Position numbers and translations under genes: made by a program. 62,354 nt of DNA from the NCBI GenBank assembly GCA_016125215.1, contig WGMF01000003.1, positions 1 through 62,354 on the forward strand, in the 5' to 3' direction. The notes under the pieces are model-generated. The model was not told the origin of the DNA, made no database searches, and was given only the letters and a program-made list of their open reading frames with translations. Numbering within the stretch: position 1 is the first letter of the stretch; each line of letters opens with the position of its first letter. Below are positions 34,570 to 43,196 of this stretch, in pieces. The stretch is from Phycisphaera sp. GTDB lineage: Bacteria; Planctomycetota; Phycisphaerae; Phycisphaerales; Phycisphaeraceae.

Positions 34570-36033
34570 ATGCCAATCCTCGCCTTCACACTCAACGACT
34601 TCATCGGCCTGGCCTACCTCGTCGCCTCGGTGCTCTTTATCCTCGGCCTGAAGATGATGAGCCAGGTCGCCACCGCGCGGCGGGGCAATTTCATCTCTTC
34701 CGCGGGCATGGCGCTGGCGGGCGTTGTCACGCTACTCTACATCGGCGACAACCAGCTCATCAGCCTCACCTGGGTCTTTGCCGCCCTGCTCATCGGCACC
34801 GCCATCGGGCTGCTCCTGGCGCTCAAGACCCCCATGACCGGCATGCCCCAGATGGTCGCCCTGCTCAACGGCTTCGGGGGCATGGCGTCGCTGCTCGTGG
34901 CCTGCGGCGACTATGTCAACTCCGTCTCGCGCCACAGCCACCTCAACCCGCTCGTGCTCCAGGTCATGACCCGTCCGTGGAGCGAACTGCTCGCTGTCGG
35001 GTTGACCGTGCTCGTCGGCGGCGTCACGTTCACCGGCTCGATGATCGCGTTCGGCAAGCTCCAGGGCCTGAAGATCACCCCCAGCAAACCCATCCAGTTC
35101 CCCGGTCAAAAGGCCACCATCGCGGCGCTGCTCGTGCTGTGCCTGATCCTGAGTTGCGTCATGATCCCCACACCGATGAGCGGGCAGTGGATGGTGCCCA
35201 CGATCGCGGTGGCGGCGCTGTTGCTAGGCGTCCTGCTTGTCATCGGCATCGGCGGCGCGGACATGCCGGTCGTGATCTGCCTGCTCAACAGTTACTCGGG
35301 CATCGCGGGCGCTTTTGCGGGCTTCGTGCTCAACAACATGGCGTTGATTATCACCGGCTCACTCGTCGGGGCGTCGGGGCTGATCCTGACCAACATCATG
35401 TGCAAGGCGATGAACCGCTCGCTGGCCAACGTGCTCTTCGGCGGCGTCGGGGCCAATGAAGGGCAAGCCTCCAGCGGCAGTGACGGCGCACCGCAAGGCA
35501 ACGCACGGCAATTCCTCGTCGAAGACGTGACGTATCTTCTGGGCAACGCCTCGCAGGTGATGGTCGTGCCGGGCTACGGCATGGCGGTCGCACAGGCACA
35601 GCACGCCGTGGCCGACATGGGCAAGCTCCTCGAAGAGCGCGGTATCAAGGTGCGTTACGCGATCCACCCCGTGGCGGGACGCATGCCGGGACACATGAAC
35701 GTGCTTTTAGCCGAGGCCAACGTGCCCTACGACGTGCTGCTGGACCTTGACGGCTCTAACGCCGAGTTCGAGCAGACGGACGTGGCGCTGATCATCGGGG
35801 CCAACGACGTGACCAATCCCGCCGCACGACACGCCAAGAGTTCACCCATCTACGGCATGCCGATCCTGGATTGCGACAAGGCCAAACAGGTTGTCGTTAT
35901 CAAGCGTTCGCTCAACCCCGGATTTGCCGGCGTCGAGAACGAGCTTTACTTCCGGGACAATTGCGGGATGCTCTTTGGCGACGCGAAAAAGATGGTCACC
36001 GAATTAATCAGCCGCCTTAAACAGGAAGGCTGA
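34570..36033 (+). CDS. pntB: NAD(P) transhydrogenase subunit beta
   Basis: 487 residues. It has about nine N-terminal membrane helices (LAYLVASVLFILGLKMM, GMPQMVALLNGFGGMAS) and a C-terminal NADP(H)-binding domain with VPGYGMAVAQAQHAVADM, FAIHPVAGRMPGHMNVLLAEA (here YAIHPVAGRMPGH) and LIIGANDVTNPAAR. These are PntB signatures. It closes the pnt operon. The product would regenerate NADPH for gltD and the reductive pathways seen here. No special regulation is visible. Confidence 0.96.
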   Translation: MPILAFTLNDFIGLAYLVASVLFILGLKMMSQVATARRGNFISSAGMALAGVVTLLYIGDNQLISLTWVFAALLIGTAIGLLLALKTPMTGMPQMVALLNGFGGMASLLVACGDYVNSVSRHSHLNPLVLQVMTRPWSELLAVGLTVLVGGVTFTGSMIAFGKLQGLKITPSKPIQFPGQKATIAALLVLCLILSCVMIPTPMSGQWMVPTIAVAALLLGVLLVIGIGGADMPVVICLLNSYSGIAGAFAGFVLNNMALIITGSLVGASGLILTNIMCKAMNRSLANVLFGGVGANEGQASSGSDGAPQGNARQFLVEDVTYLLGNASQVMVVPGYGMAVAQAQHAVADMGKLLEERGIKVRYAIHPVAGRMPGHMNVLLAEANVPYDVLLDLDGSNAEFEQTDVALIIGANDVTNPAARHAKSSPIYGMPILDCDKAKQVVVIKRSLNPGFAGVENELYFRDNCGMLFGDAKKMVTELISRLKQEG

Positions 36034-36092
36034 ACACGAGCGAACGGTGACAAAGCGAGCCGGGCTGTCTCAGCCCGGTCCCCCTGCGTGTC

Positions 36093-36449
36093 TCATTTCT
36101 TCGGCAAACGCTCGATCACCGACACCACGTCCCGCGCGTACATCGACAGAGGACAGTGCGCGACGGAGCGTTCACCGCAGTAGTCCCCCGATGTCTCGCT
36201 CGACTGGCACTTGGCGCACACACGGTCGCGCATGATCCGTTCGTACGTGACCATCGATTTGTCCGCCGTCGTGGCAACCATCTCCATGATGCGGGGCATG
36301 TTGAGGAACACCTGACAGCCCGGCTCACACGCCCGAGGTTCCTCCGGGCCGAGTAACTCGCTCTGGTGCGGACGGAACGCACACGACCGACAGACAATCC
36401 AACGCACCGCCCGCCGCGCGTCTTCGAGGGGGGGATGGGTCGCAACCAT
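36093..36449 (-). CDS. Cys-rich hypothetical protein
   Basis: 118 residues. Cysteines are arranged as CRSC (20-23), CEPGC (41-45), CAKC about 77 and a CGERSVAHCP set about 91-100, a pattern suited to zinc or Fe-S binding. The N-terminus reads ARRAVRWIVCRSCAF. It lies 68 bp downstream of thyA on the same strand, so it may be co-transcribed. I do not recognise a named family. The start at 36449 has no strong ribosome site. Confidence 0.6.
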   Translation of the reverse strand: MVATHPPLEDARRAVRWIVCRSCAFRPHQSELLGPEEPRACEPGCQVFLNMPRIMEMVATTADKSMVTYERIMRDRVCAKCQSSETSGDYCGERSVAHCPLSMYARDVVSVIERLPKK

Positions 36450-36517
36450 AGCACACCGCCTTTCTGGACTTCATTATATCCAGACTGCATGGTATTAATA
36501 CTTCAAACGCAATTTTT

Positions 36518-37312
36518 TTATACCGCGATCGGGGCCTTGATAGAAGGCAGCGGGTCATAGCCAACCAGCTCGAAGTCTTCGTACTTGAACGCGAAAAGGT
36601 CCGTGACCGAGGGGTTGAGCTTCATCGTCGGCAGCGGTCGCGGCAGGCGTTGAAGTTGCTCACGGGCCTGTTCGAGGTGGTTGAGATAGAGGTGGGCGTC
36701 GCCAAACGTGTGGACGAACTCCCCCGCTTCGAGGCCCGTGACCCGGGCCACCATCATCGTGAGCAAAGCGTAGCTGGCAATATTGAACGGCACGCCGAGA
36801 AAGATGTCGGCTGACCTCTGGTAAAGCTGGCAGGAGAGCTTGCCGTCGGCGACATAGAACTGGAAGAGCGCGTGGCAAGGTGGCAGCGCCATCTTGTCGA
36901 TCTCCCCGACGTTCCACGCGCTGACGATGAGCCGGCGTGAGTCGGGGTTGGTCTTGATCTTCTCGACGACCTGCGAGATTTGATCAACGACGCGACCGTC
37001 CGCACACTTCCACGATCGCCACTGCGCCCCGTAGACCGGCCCGAGGTTGCCGTCTTCGTCGGCCCACTCGTCCCAGATCGTGACCTTGTTTTCGCGCAGG
37101 TAGGCGATATTCGTTTCGCCGCGCAGGAACCAGAGCAACTCGTGGATGATGGAACGCGTGTGGAGTTTTTTCGTGGTGAGCAGCGGGAAGCCTACCGCAA
37201 GGTCGTAGCGCATCTGGTAGCCAAAGATCGAGAGCGTGCCGGTGCCGGTGCGGTCGTCCTTGCGTGTGCCGGTATCGAGTGCCGTCCGTAGCAGGTCGAG
37301 GTATTGTTGCAT
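36518..37312 (-). CDS. thyA: Thymidylate synthase
   Basis: 264 residues from the ATG at 37312. It methylates dUMP to dTMP using methylene-THF. The catalytic Cys is in [12 protein letters not shown] (Cys146, as in E. coli ThyA), with [29 protein letters not shown] and [13 protein letters not shown] nearby. The length is that of the classical enzyme. A TTACAAT box is about 9 nt before the ATG; the frame could be extended to 37336 without benefit. It complements dcd and nrdJ in the same window, though unlinked. Confidence 0.97.
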   Translation of the reverse strand: MQQYLDLLRTALDTGTRKDDRTGTGTLSIFGYQMRYDLAVGFPLLTTKKLHTRSIIHELLWFLRGETNIAYLRENKVTIWDEWADEDGNLGPVYGAQWRSWKCADGRVVDQISQVVEKIKTNPDSRRLIVSAWNVGEIDKMALPPCHALFQFYVADGKLSCQLYQRSADIFLGVPFNIASYALLTMMVARVTGLEAGEFVHTFGDAHLYLNHLEQAREQLQRLPRPLPTMKLNPSVTDLFAFKYEDFELVGYDPLPSIKAPIAV

Positions 37313-37393
37313 GACTTGTGCATTGTAACCCAACACGGCGACGACCCGACCGGGATGGTCGGGCTATGGGCTTGCCGGTTGGTGGCGGGATGT

Positions 37394-37399
37394 TAAACT
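37394..37399 (+). promoter_or_regulatory. -10 hexamer TAAACT, leaderless pattern
   Basis: TAAACT ends 6 nt before the nuoA ATG at 37406; TTGCCG at about 16 bp upstream could be a -35. Confidence 0.5.
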
Positions 37400-37405
37400 C
37401 ACGCC

Positions 37406-37813
37406 ATGATCTTAATGTTGCCTGTTCTGGCCGAGGCTTCGTTCAACCAGTTCGCCGTGGTCGGTGTGCTGCTGCTGATTGCCATTGTGTTCGGCGTGGG
37501 GAACCTGGTGATCTCCAAGCTGATGGGGCCGTCGCGTGAGGGGCCGATCAAGGGCCTGGTCTACGAATCGGGCATGAACCCGATCACCCCGGCCCGTCGT
37601 CGTTTCAACGTTCGCTTCTACGTCGTGGCGATGACGTTTCTGGTCTTCGACGTCGAGATCGTCTTCCTCTACCCTTGGGCAACGACGTTCCCGAGCCTCG
37701 CACAAGACAGCCCCCTGAACGTTCTGTTTCTCGGACGCATGCTCTTTTTCGTGCTTACCACGGTCATCGCGTTCCTGTACGCCTGGCGCAAGGGCGTGTT
37801 CCGATACGACTGA
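37406..37813 (+). CDS. nuoA: NADH-quinone oxidoreductase subunit A, not in a nuo cluster
   Basis: 135 residues, three membrane helices. It is the small membrane subunit of complex I. KGLVYESGMNPITPARRRFNVRFYVVAMTFLVFDVEIVFLYPWA is the NuoA core (kept here to a description: YESG, FNVRFY and FDVEIVFLYPWA). nuoB-nuoN are not next to it; after the stop comes a palindromic repeat and a convergent ABC gene. It has its own -10 box. Confidence 0.93.
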   Translation: MILMLPVLAEASFNQFAVVGVLLLIAIVFGVGNLVISKLMGPSREGPIKGLVYESGMNPITPARRRFNVRFYVVAMTFLVFDVEIVFLYPWATTFPSLAQDSPLNVLFLGRMLFFVLTTVIAFLYAWRKGVFRYD

Positions 37814-37840
37814 CGCGGCGGGTTGACGGGGGCGGGGAAG

Positions 37841-37932
37841 TCACCGCAGAGAGCGCGGAGAACGCAGAGAAAACCGTTAAGCAGAGGCTCCGCTCATTGT
37901 CTTCTCTGCGCACTCCGCGATCTCTGCGGTGA
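37841..37932. repeat. Palindromic interspersed repeat, cgcagaga type
   Basis: Left arm 37841-37870 (tcaccgcagaga, cgcggaga units) and right arm 37901-37932 (ttctctgcg, tctctgcggtga) are inverted, about 30 nt with three or four mismatches. It separates nuoA from the ABC gene stop (15 bp away). Confidence 0.85.
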
Positions 37933-37946
37933 ATTTCTTCTGTCTC

Positions 37947-38888
37947 CTACTGCACGAGACCCTTGGTCAACCGCATAAACGCGGTTTCGAGGTTGACGCG
38001 TTCTTCCTCGAGTCTGTTCAATCCGAAGCCGGCTGCGACGAGGCGGGCGGCGATGTCAGCCGGGTCGGTGTTCGAGGTGGCATCGAGGCTCACACGGACA
38101 CTGCCATCGTGAACTTTCGTTTCAGTAACCCCGGGCACTTGCGACAACAACAGACGGGCCTCTTCGATCTTCCGGGTGTCGCCTGTGACACCTACGTGGA
38201 GGACCATGCCGACGCGGGCCTTTTCCAAGATCTCGCGGACGGTGCCGAAGAACTGCAACTGACCCTGTTCGATGATGCCGACCTTGGTGCAGAAGTCGGC
38301 CAGTTCGAGCAGGATGTGGGAGCTGATGAGGATGGTCTTGCCCAACCGGTGCAGTTCCTTGAGCAGTTCACGGATTTCGATGCGAGCGCGGGGGTCGAGG
38401 CCTGAGGCCGGTTCGTCGAGGAGCAGGACCTTGGGGTCATGCAATAGCACGCGCGCAATCGAGAGGCGTTGCTTCATGCCGCGTGACAGGCCGTTCACCT
38501 CGGCGTCGGCCTTGTAGGACAGGTCGGTGAGGGCAAGGACGTCGTCGATGACGGTCTGGCGTTTTGAGCCGTGGATGTTGTAGGCGGCGGCAAAAAACTC
38601 GAGATATTCCTTCACGACCATGTCGTCGTAGGAACCGAAATAGTCGGGGACGTAACCGATGAGGTTGCGGACCTGACGCGCATTGACGGGTCCGACGGAC
38701 AGGCCATCGATCCGGGCTTCGCCCCAGGTGGGCTTGAGCAGGGTGGCCAGGATTTTGATCGTGGTGGTCTTGCCCGCGCCGTTGGGACCGATGAACCCGA
38801 AGCAGTCGCCCTGCTCGATCTTGAGGTTGAGGTTGGCCAGGGCGACGAGTTCGCCGTAGCGCTTGGTGAGGTTGATGGTTTCGATCAT
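37947..38888 (-). CDS. ABC transporter ATP-binding protein
   Basis: 313 residues from the ATG at 38888. Walker A GPNGAGKTTT, signature LSRGMKQRLSIARVL, Walker B LLLDEPASGLDP and the H-loop ISSHIL are all present. A C-terminal domain (about 230-313) resembles that of CcmA/NatA-type export ATPases, with VPGVTETKVHDGSVRVSL. The membrane partner should be the 768-residue gene upstream (24 bp away), since no classical permease is here. Substrate unknown. Confidence 0.92.
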   Translation of the reverse strand: MIETINLTKRYGELVALANLNLKIEQGDCFGFIGPNGAGKTTTIKILATLLKPTWGEARIDGLSVGPVNARQVRNLIGYVPDYFGSYDDMVVKEYLEFFAAAYNIHGSKRQTVIDDVLALTDLSYKADAEVNGLSRGMKQRLSIARVLLHDPKVLLLDEPASGLDPRARIEIRELLKELHRLGKTILISSHILLELADFCTKVGIIEQGQLQFFGTVREILEKARVGMVLHVGVTGDTRKIEEARLLLSQVPGVTETKVHDGSVRVSLDATSNTDPADIAARLVAAGFGLNRLEEERVNLETAFMRLTKGLVQ

Positions 38889-38912
38889 CGCCACGCAAAA
38901 ATCTCCAGGCTT

Positions 38913-41216
38913 TCACTCCACGGGGACAAGGATACGCACAACGGTCCAGCCGCGCGAGGGCAGCGTTCGGTCATCGACCTTCAACGGCACCGGCAGCGGT
39001 CCGTCGCGGATGTGCCCGATGATGAGCACGCGCCGCAGGGCCAGTTGTTCGGTCAGGTCATAGATACGCCCAGCCGATCGGATGACGGTCAACGGCAGGT
39101 CCGTGAAGTTCTGCATGTCGCGTGGCTTGGTATCCGGCGCGGGCAGCGCGTCGTAGAAAGTCATCGCTTCGACGGCGTAGATTTCCTGGTCCGAGGCGTT
39201 GGTGGTGGGCGACTGTTGCATGGCCTGACCGCCGGCAAAGCCCATGAGCGTGCCCCAGCCGGGCTTCCTGTCATAAAACAGTTGCCCGAGGAACCCGCCC
39301 CACGCTTCACGGTTCGGTGGCGGCGGTGTAAGCATGCGTACCGCGTTGCTCGGCAACTTCCCTTCGAACTTGAGTGCCGACCCGACCGCCCACGTCCCGA
39401 TGCGCCAGGCCCAGGGCGATTGGCCGTTGCCGGGCGAGTAAACGACAAACGCATCGGTCAGGTCCGCGGGGAAGCCGTGGACGAGTGCGCCACTTGGGAA
39501 GCCGTCGTCGTTGCGCAGCGTGCCCTGCGGGGGGACCCAATCTTTTGAAAGCCCATCACCACCGGCAACAAGGCGCGTGGCGTAATCGATCTCGAACTCT
39601 TTAGCCGTCGCACGCATCGGCACCTCGCGGTCGGCGGGGTTCATGGTGTCGACGGTGTAACTCTGCGGGTCGAGGAAGGTGTTGGTCTCGTCACTGTCGA
39701 GTACGCCGGAGGTCGTGACGGTGGTGAAGTTGCCCAGGCCGTCGGGCGGTGTGATGTTGATGGGTACGCGGCCGAAACGTGGGATAAAGGTGGCTAACCA
39801 ACTGTGAGTACGGGTCCAGCCCGTGCCGGTTTCGTGCGTAAGGATGCTCACGTGCTGGAGCGCCGCGGTGCGTGGACGAAGCAGCACCGCCCCGCCCCAC
39901 GCGATGACGTTGAACACGGCGACGACGACCAGGAACGCCATCCAACTGTAGTGGAGCTTGCCTTTGGATTTGAGGTAGGCGTAACTGATCGGGCCGGCGA
40001 TAAGCCAGTAGAGCGCGAAGATGATGATGGCCAGCAGCAGCGCCGGGGCGGCGGTCTCGGTCTTGGCAATTCGGCTGGGGATAAAGGCGTCGAGTGAATG
40101 CACCGCCCTTGAGACGGGGTTGTTCATCTGCTGGCTCTGCACCGCCTGCTCGGCGACGGCCTTGGGCATCCACATCGCTTCCCAGCCGTAGACCGCTTTC
40201 CACAATTCATTGCCGTTGGGCAGGCCGGAGGTCACCACCGCGCGTTCCGTCAGGTCGATCCCGATGAGCGTGACCCGGCCAAGCCCATATGGGGACGCCA
40301 CGACAACGGGGAAGCCCTCGTTGGTCGAGAGCAATGTCGAAACCTCACGCGACTCGGGGCGAGAGGTGTCCGGTGTGAGCACGCGCAGTGAGATGGTCGG
40401 TTCGCGCAGGCCCTGAGCACGGCCAAGCCACATGGGGAGACGCTGGTTGGTGAGCGTGGTCATCGTGACAGCGGGGAGCAGGTCCGCCAGTTCCGATTTG
40501 CTCCACGTCTCCAACCCATTGGGCAGCACGACCACCAGGTGCCCGCCACGCCGGACCCACTCATGGATCGCCGGCACCGCTGCGCGTGGGAGCGTCGAGA
40601 CATCCCCCCCATCCGGCGACCAGATCAACGAATGCAGCAGACTCAATCCGTACCACCGGTCGGGCATCGCATCGGGCGAGAGGCCCTGGAGGATGAGAGC
40701 CTTTTCATGTTGGCAGTATTCGTGAGCGTAACCGTTGAGCCCCAGCGGGTTGAACCCGACCAGCCCGATGACGTGGCCGTATTGCGGCGCGACCTCGGGC
40801 AGTTCGTAGCGTTGCGATTGAAGGAGCTTGCCCGTCTCTTCATCGACCAGACGAATCTCATAGCGATCCTTCATCCGCGACGAGACCGGCAGACACGCAT
40901 AAAGCCAGAAGCGCTCGACACGCTGCGGGTTGAGCGCCTTGATGAGTCGTTGATTGACCACCTGGTCGCCGTCGGCATCGGGGTGGACCCACTGCAAACG
41001 CACCTGTCGAATCACCGACGACTGGTTCTGCAGTGTTACCACCATCGGCGACCAGACCCCCGGTCGCAGCACCCCACCAAGCCCGACATTCTCGGGCTGC
41101 AGCGTCATCTTGATGTTGTCTACCTGACCCAAGGCTGCCCGAGTGAGCAACGCGCAGAGCAACAGGGCAACAACCCGAACACCCCATCGGAATGGACTAC
41201 CTCTGCGCGTGGTCAT
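38913..41216 (-). CDS. Large membrane-anchored protein linked to the ABC ATPase
   Basis: 767 residues from the ATG at 41216, with a TAAACT box 6 nt upstream. A signal peptide (VVALLLCALLTRAALGQ) precedes a domain with AIHEWVRRGGHLVVVLPNG, a pattern seen in GATase-like or DUF4350-type proteins with an auxiliary role. Membrane helices follow near 395-415 and 430-455 (LLLAIIIFALYWLIAGPISYA and SWMAFLVVVAVFNVIAW), then an outside C-terminal half. The arrangement with the ABC ATPase resembles planctomycete pairs of unknown function, possibly export or gliding-type machinery. No substrate can be given. Confidence 0.75.
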   Translation of the reverse strand: MTTRRGSPFRWGVRVVALLLCALLTRAALGQVDNIKMTLQPENVGLGGVLRPGVWSPMVVTLQNQSSVIRQVRLQWVHPDADGDQVVNQRLIKALNPQRVERFWLYACLPVSSRMKDRYEIRLVDEETGKLLQSQRYELPEVAPQYGHVIGLVGFNPLGLNGYAHEYCQHEKALILQGLSPDAMPDRWYGLSLLHSLIWSPDGGDVSTLPRAAVPAIHEWVRRGGHLVVVLPNGLETWSKSELADLLPAVTMTTLTNQRLPMWLGRAQGLREPTISLRVLTPDTSRPESREVSTLLSTNEGFPVVVASPYGLGRVTLIGIDLTERAVVTSGLPNGNELWKAVYGWEAMWMPKAVAEQAVQSQQMNNPVSRAVHSLDAFIPSRIAKTETAAPALLLAIIIFALYWLIAGPISYAYLKSKGKLHYSWMAFLVVVAVFNVIAWGGAVLLRPRTAALQHVSILTHETGTGWTRTHSWLATFIPRFGRVPINITPPDGLGNFTTVTTSGVLDSDETNTFLDPQSYTVDTMNPADREVPMRATAKEFEIDYATRLVAGGDGLSKDWVPPQGTLRNDDGFPSGALVHGFPADLTDAFVVYSPGNGQSPWAWRIGTWAVGSALKFEGKLPSNAVRMLTPPPPNREAWGGFLGQLFYDRKPGWGTLMGFAGGQAMQQSPTTNASDQEIYAVEAMTFYDALPAPDTKPRDMQNFTDLPLTVIRSAGRIYDLTEQLALRRVLIIGHIRDGPLPVPLKVDDRTLPSRGWTVVRILVPVE

Positions 41217-41222
41217 CGACAA

Positions 41223-41228
41223 AGTTTA
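41223..41228 (-). promoter_or_regulatory. -10 hexamer TAAACT (minus strand), leaderless pattern
   Basis: TAAACT on the minus strand ends 6 nt before the ATG at 41216. Confidence 0.5.
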
Positions 41229-41325
41229 CCCGGTCAAACCCCGGCGGGACAGCGGGGTCAACGCATTCCAGCCGGCGACCATCCCCGCCTTCAGCCGCCC
41301 CCGGATCGGGTCGATAACTCATGTG

Positions 41326-41529
41326 ATGAACGACCACGGCTTGCTGATCCTGCTGGGTGCCTTGGCGCTACTGGCCTATCTCATGGTCACGTGCATCCTG
41401 CGCACACTGGCGGTCCGGATCGGGTTGGCCATCGACATCCACGAGCGCGTCCGCGAGTCCAAACTCCTCCGCCAGGAATACCTCGACAACCTCGAACTCC
41501 GCAGGCACAACATTGAGATCGATGAGTAA
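41326..41529 (+). CDS. Small single-helix membrane protein
   Basis: 67 residues. One membrane helix (LLILLGALALLAYLMVTCIL) is followed by an amphipathic charged segment ending RRHNIEIDE. The start at 41326 (ATG) follows a divergent promoter region for the 38913 gene. It is 55 bp before pyrC, which has its own -10 box. Not recognised as a family. Confidence 0.5.
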   Translation: MNDHGLLILLGALALLAYLMVTCILRTLAVRIGLAIDIHERVRESKLLRQEYLDNLELRRHNIEIDE

Positions 41530-41571
41530 GGCCAACCGGTGAGGCGCTCGTCCAATCCCGCGTGACAATGG

Positions 41572-41577
41572 TAAACT
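41572..41577 (+). promoter_or_regulatory. -10 hexamer TAAACT, leaderless pattern
   Basis: TAAACT ends 7 nt before the pyrC ATG at 41585. Confidence 0.5.
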
Positions 41578-41584
41578 CTGTGGC

Positions 41585-42940
41585 ATGGCCACCACCGTCA
41601 TCCGCAACGGACGTGTTATCGACCCGCTCAACGAGATCGATACGGTTACGGACATCGTGCTTGCCAACAGCAAGGTCCAGCGCATCGGCAAGGTCTCCGA
41701 CCCCGACGCGCAGGGAGAACACGTCACCGTGATCGATGCGTCGGGCTGCCTCGTCACACCGGGGCTGATCGACATCCACGTCCACCTGCGCGAGCCGGGC
41801 GAAGAAGACAAAGAGACGATTGCCACCGGCGCCGCCGCCGCGGTGAACGGCGGGTTTACCAGTGTCTGCTGCATGCCCAACACCAAGCCCGCGCTCGACG
41901 ACGAGGGCCGAATCGAGATGGTCTACCGCCAGGCCGCGCGGGCCAACCTGGCCAACGTCTACCCCGTCGGCGCGGTCACCCGTGGCCGCGCCGGGAAAGA
42001 ACTTGCCGAGATCGGCTTGATGTCCGAGGCCGGCGCGGTAGCGTTCAGTGACGACGGTGTCGCGGTCGCCTCGTCGGCCGTCTGTGCCAAAGCGATGGCC
42101 TACATTGCCATGACGGGCAAGGTCTTCATGCAACACTGCGAAGACCCCGAACTGGGCGGTGGCGTGATGAACGCCGGGACACTGGCCACACGACTGGGCC
42201 TCTCCGGTTGGCCACGCGTCGCGGAAGAACTCATCATCCAGCGCGACATCCTGCTCAACATCTCGGGCGGGGCCAAGTGCCGATACCACGTGCAGCACAT
42301 CTCCTCAGGCGGGAGCGTCGAGATGGTCCGGCGGGCGCGTCACGACCTGTTCGGCCAGGCCCACGTCACCGCAGAGGCCTCCCCCCACCATCTCCTACTG
42401 ACCGAAGAATCCTGCGCCACCTACGACACGAACTTCAAGATGAACCCCCCCCTGCGAAACCGACGGGATATCGAGGCCATCCTCGAAGCCATCCGCGACG
42501 GGGTCATCACCGTCCTGGCCACCGACCACGCCCCGCACACGCAGGAAGAAAAAGAACTCGAGTTCGCCGCCGCCCCATTCGGGATCATCGGTCTCGAATC
42601 CGCCCTGCCGCTCTACGCCCGCGCCCTGGTCGAATCCGGTGTCATCGATTGGCCCCACATGATCGGGATGATGACGATCCACTCTGCCAAACTCGTCAAC
42701 CTCGACAAGACCAAAGGCCACCTCACCGTGGGTGCCGACGCCGACGTGACAATCATCGACCCGAACGAAAATTGGACCCTCGATGCCCACGCTTTTGCGA
42801 GCAAGAGCCGGAACTGCCCCTTCCACGGCTGGCAGGTGACCGGTCGCGCACTGGCGACGGTCGTCGGCGGGGATGTCAAAATGTGCCGGGACGAAGGGCG
42901 GATCAGAGAGCCGCAGATGAACGCAGATGAACGCAGATGA
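41585..42940 (+). CDS. pyrC: Dihydroorotase
   Basis: 451 residues, class I type. It forms dihydroorotate from carbamoyl aspartate in pyrimidine synthesis. Metal ligands are readable: DIHVHLREPGEEDKET, the FMQHCEDPE and HVTAEASPHHLLLTEE His residues, and VLATDHAPHTQEEKE. The last 8 residues (QMNADERR) come from a repeat arm of gcagatgaac units (42912-42940), not the family fold. Other pyr genes are absent; pyrC is often with pyrB. Confidence 0.95.
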   Translation: MATTVIRNGRVIDPLNEIDTVTDIVLANSKVQRIGKVSDPDAQGEHVTVIDASGCLVTPGLIDIHVHLREPGEEDKETIATGAAAAVNGGFTSVCCMPNTKPALDDEGRIEMVYRQAARANLANVYPVGAVTRGRAGKELAEIGLMSEAGAVAFSDDGVAVASSAVCAKAMAYIAMTGKVFMQHCEDPELGGGVMNAGTLATRLGLSGWPRVAEELIIQRDILLNISGGAKCRYHVQHISSGGSVEMVRRARHDLFGQAHVTAEASPHHLLLTEESCATYDTNFKMNPPLRNRRDIEAILEAIRDGVITVLATDHAPHTQEEKELEFAAAPFGIIGLESALPLYARALVESGVIDWPHMIGMMTIHSAKLVNLDKTKGHLTVGADADVTIIDPNENWTLDAHAFASKSRNCPFHGWQVTGRALATVVGGDVKMCRDEGRIREPQMNADERR

Positions 42941-43181
42941 AAAGGCCCAAGACCGAGAAGCCGGTCGATCCACGACGGCTGAGTCTGGACGTGCAAAACG
43001 TGCCGCCGTTGGGCAGGCGCTGACTTTTCTTGGACCGCTTGTTTTTGCCGGTGGGATGCTGGCGATCTGGCGGACGGGTGAGAAGAGCGTGTTTTATGCG
43101 TTGCTTGCGTTGGTCGGGCTGTTGATCTGGTTGGCGGGATTCTGGCTGGTCTACCGTGGTAAACACTCACAAGAAACCTGA
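42927..43181 (+). CDS. Small membrane protein, overlapping pyrC
   Basis: 84 residues starting inside the last codons of pyrC (14 bp overlap). Two hydrophobic segments (ALTFLGPLVFAGGMLAI and YALLALVGLLIWLAGFWLVY) predict two membrane helices. Its first residues, MNADEK, come from the repeat unit, so the natural start may differ. No family recognised. It lies 15 bp before ald. Confidence 0.55.
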   Translation: MNADEKAQDREAGRSTTAESGRAKRAAVGQALTFLGPLVFAGGMLAIWRTGEKSVFYALLALVGLLIWLAGFWLVYRGKHSQET

Positions 43182-43196
43182 GCGAGGAGTTGGACG

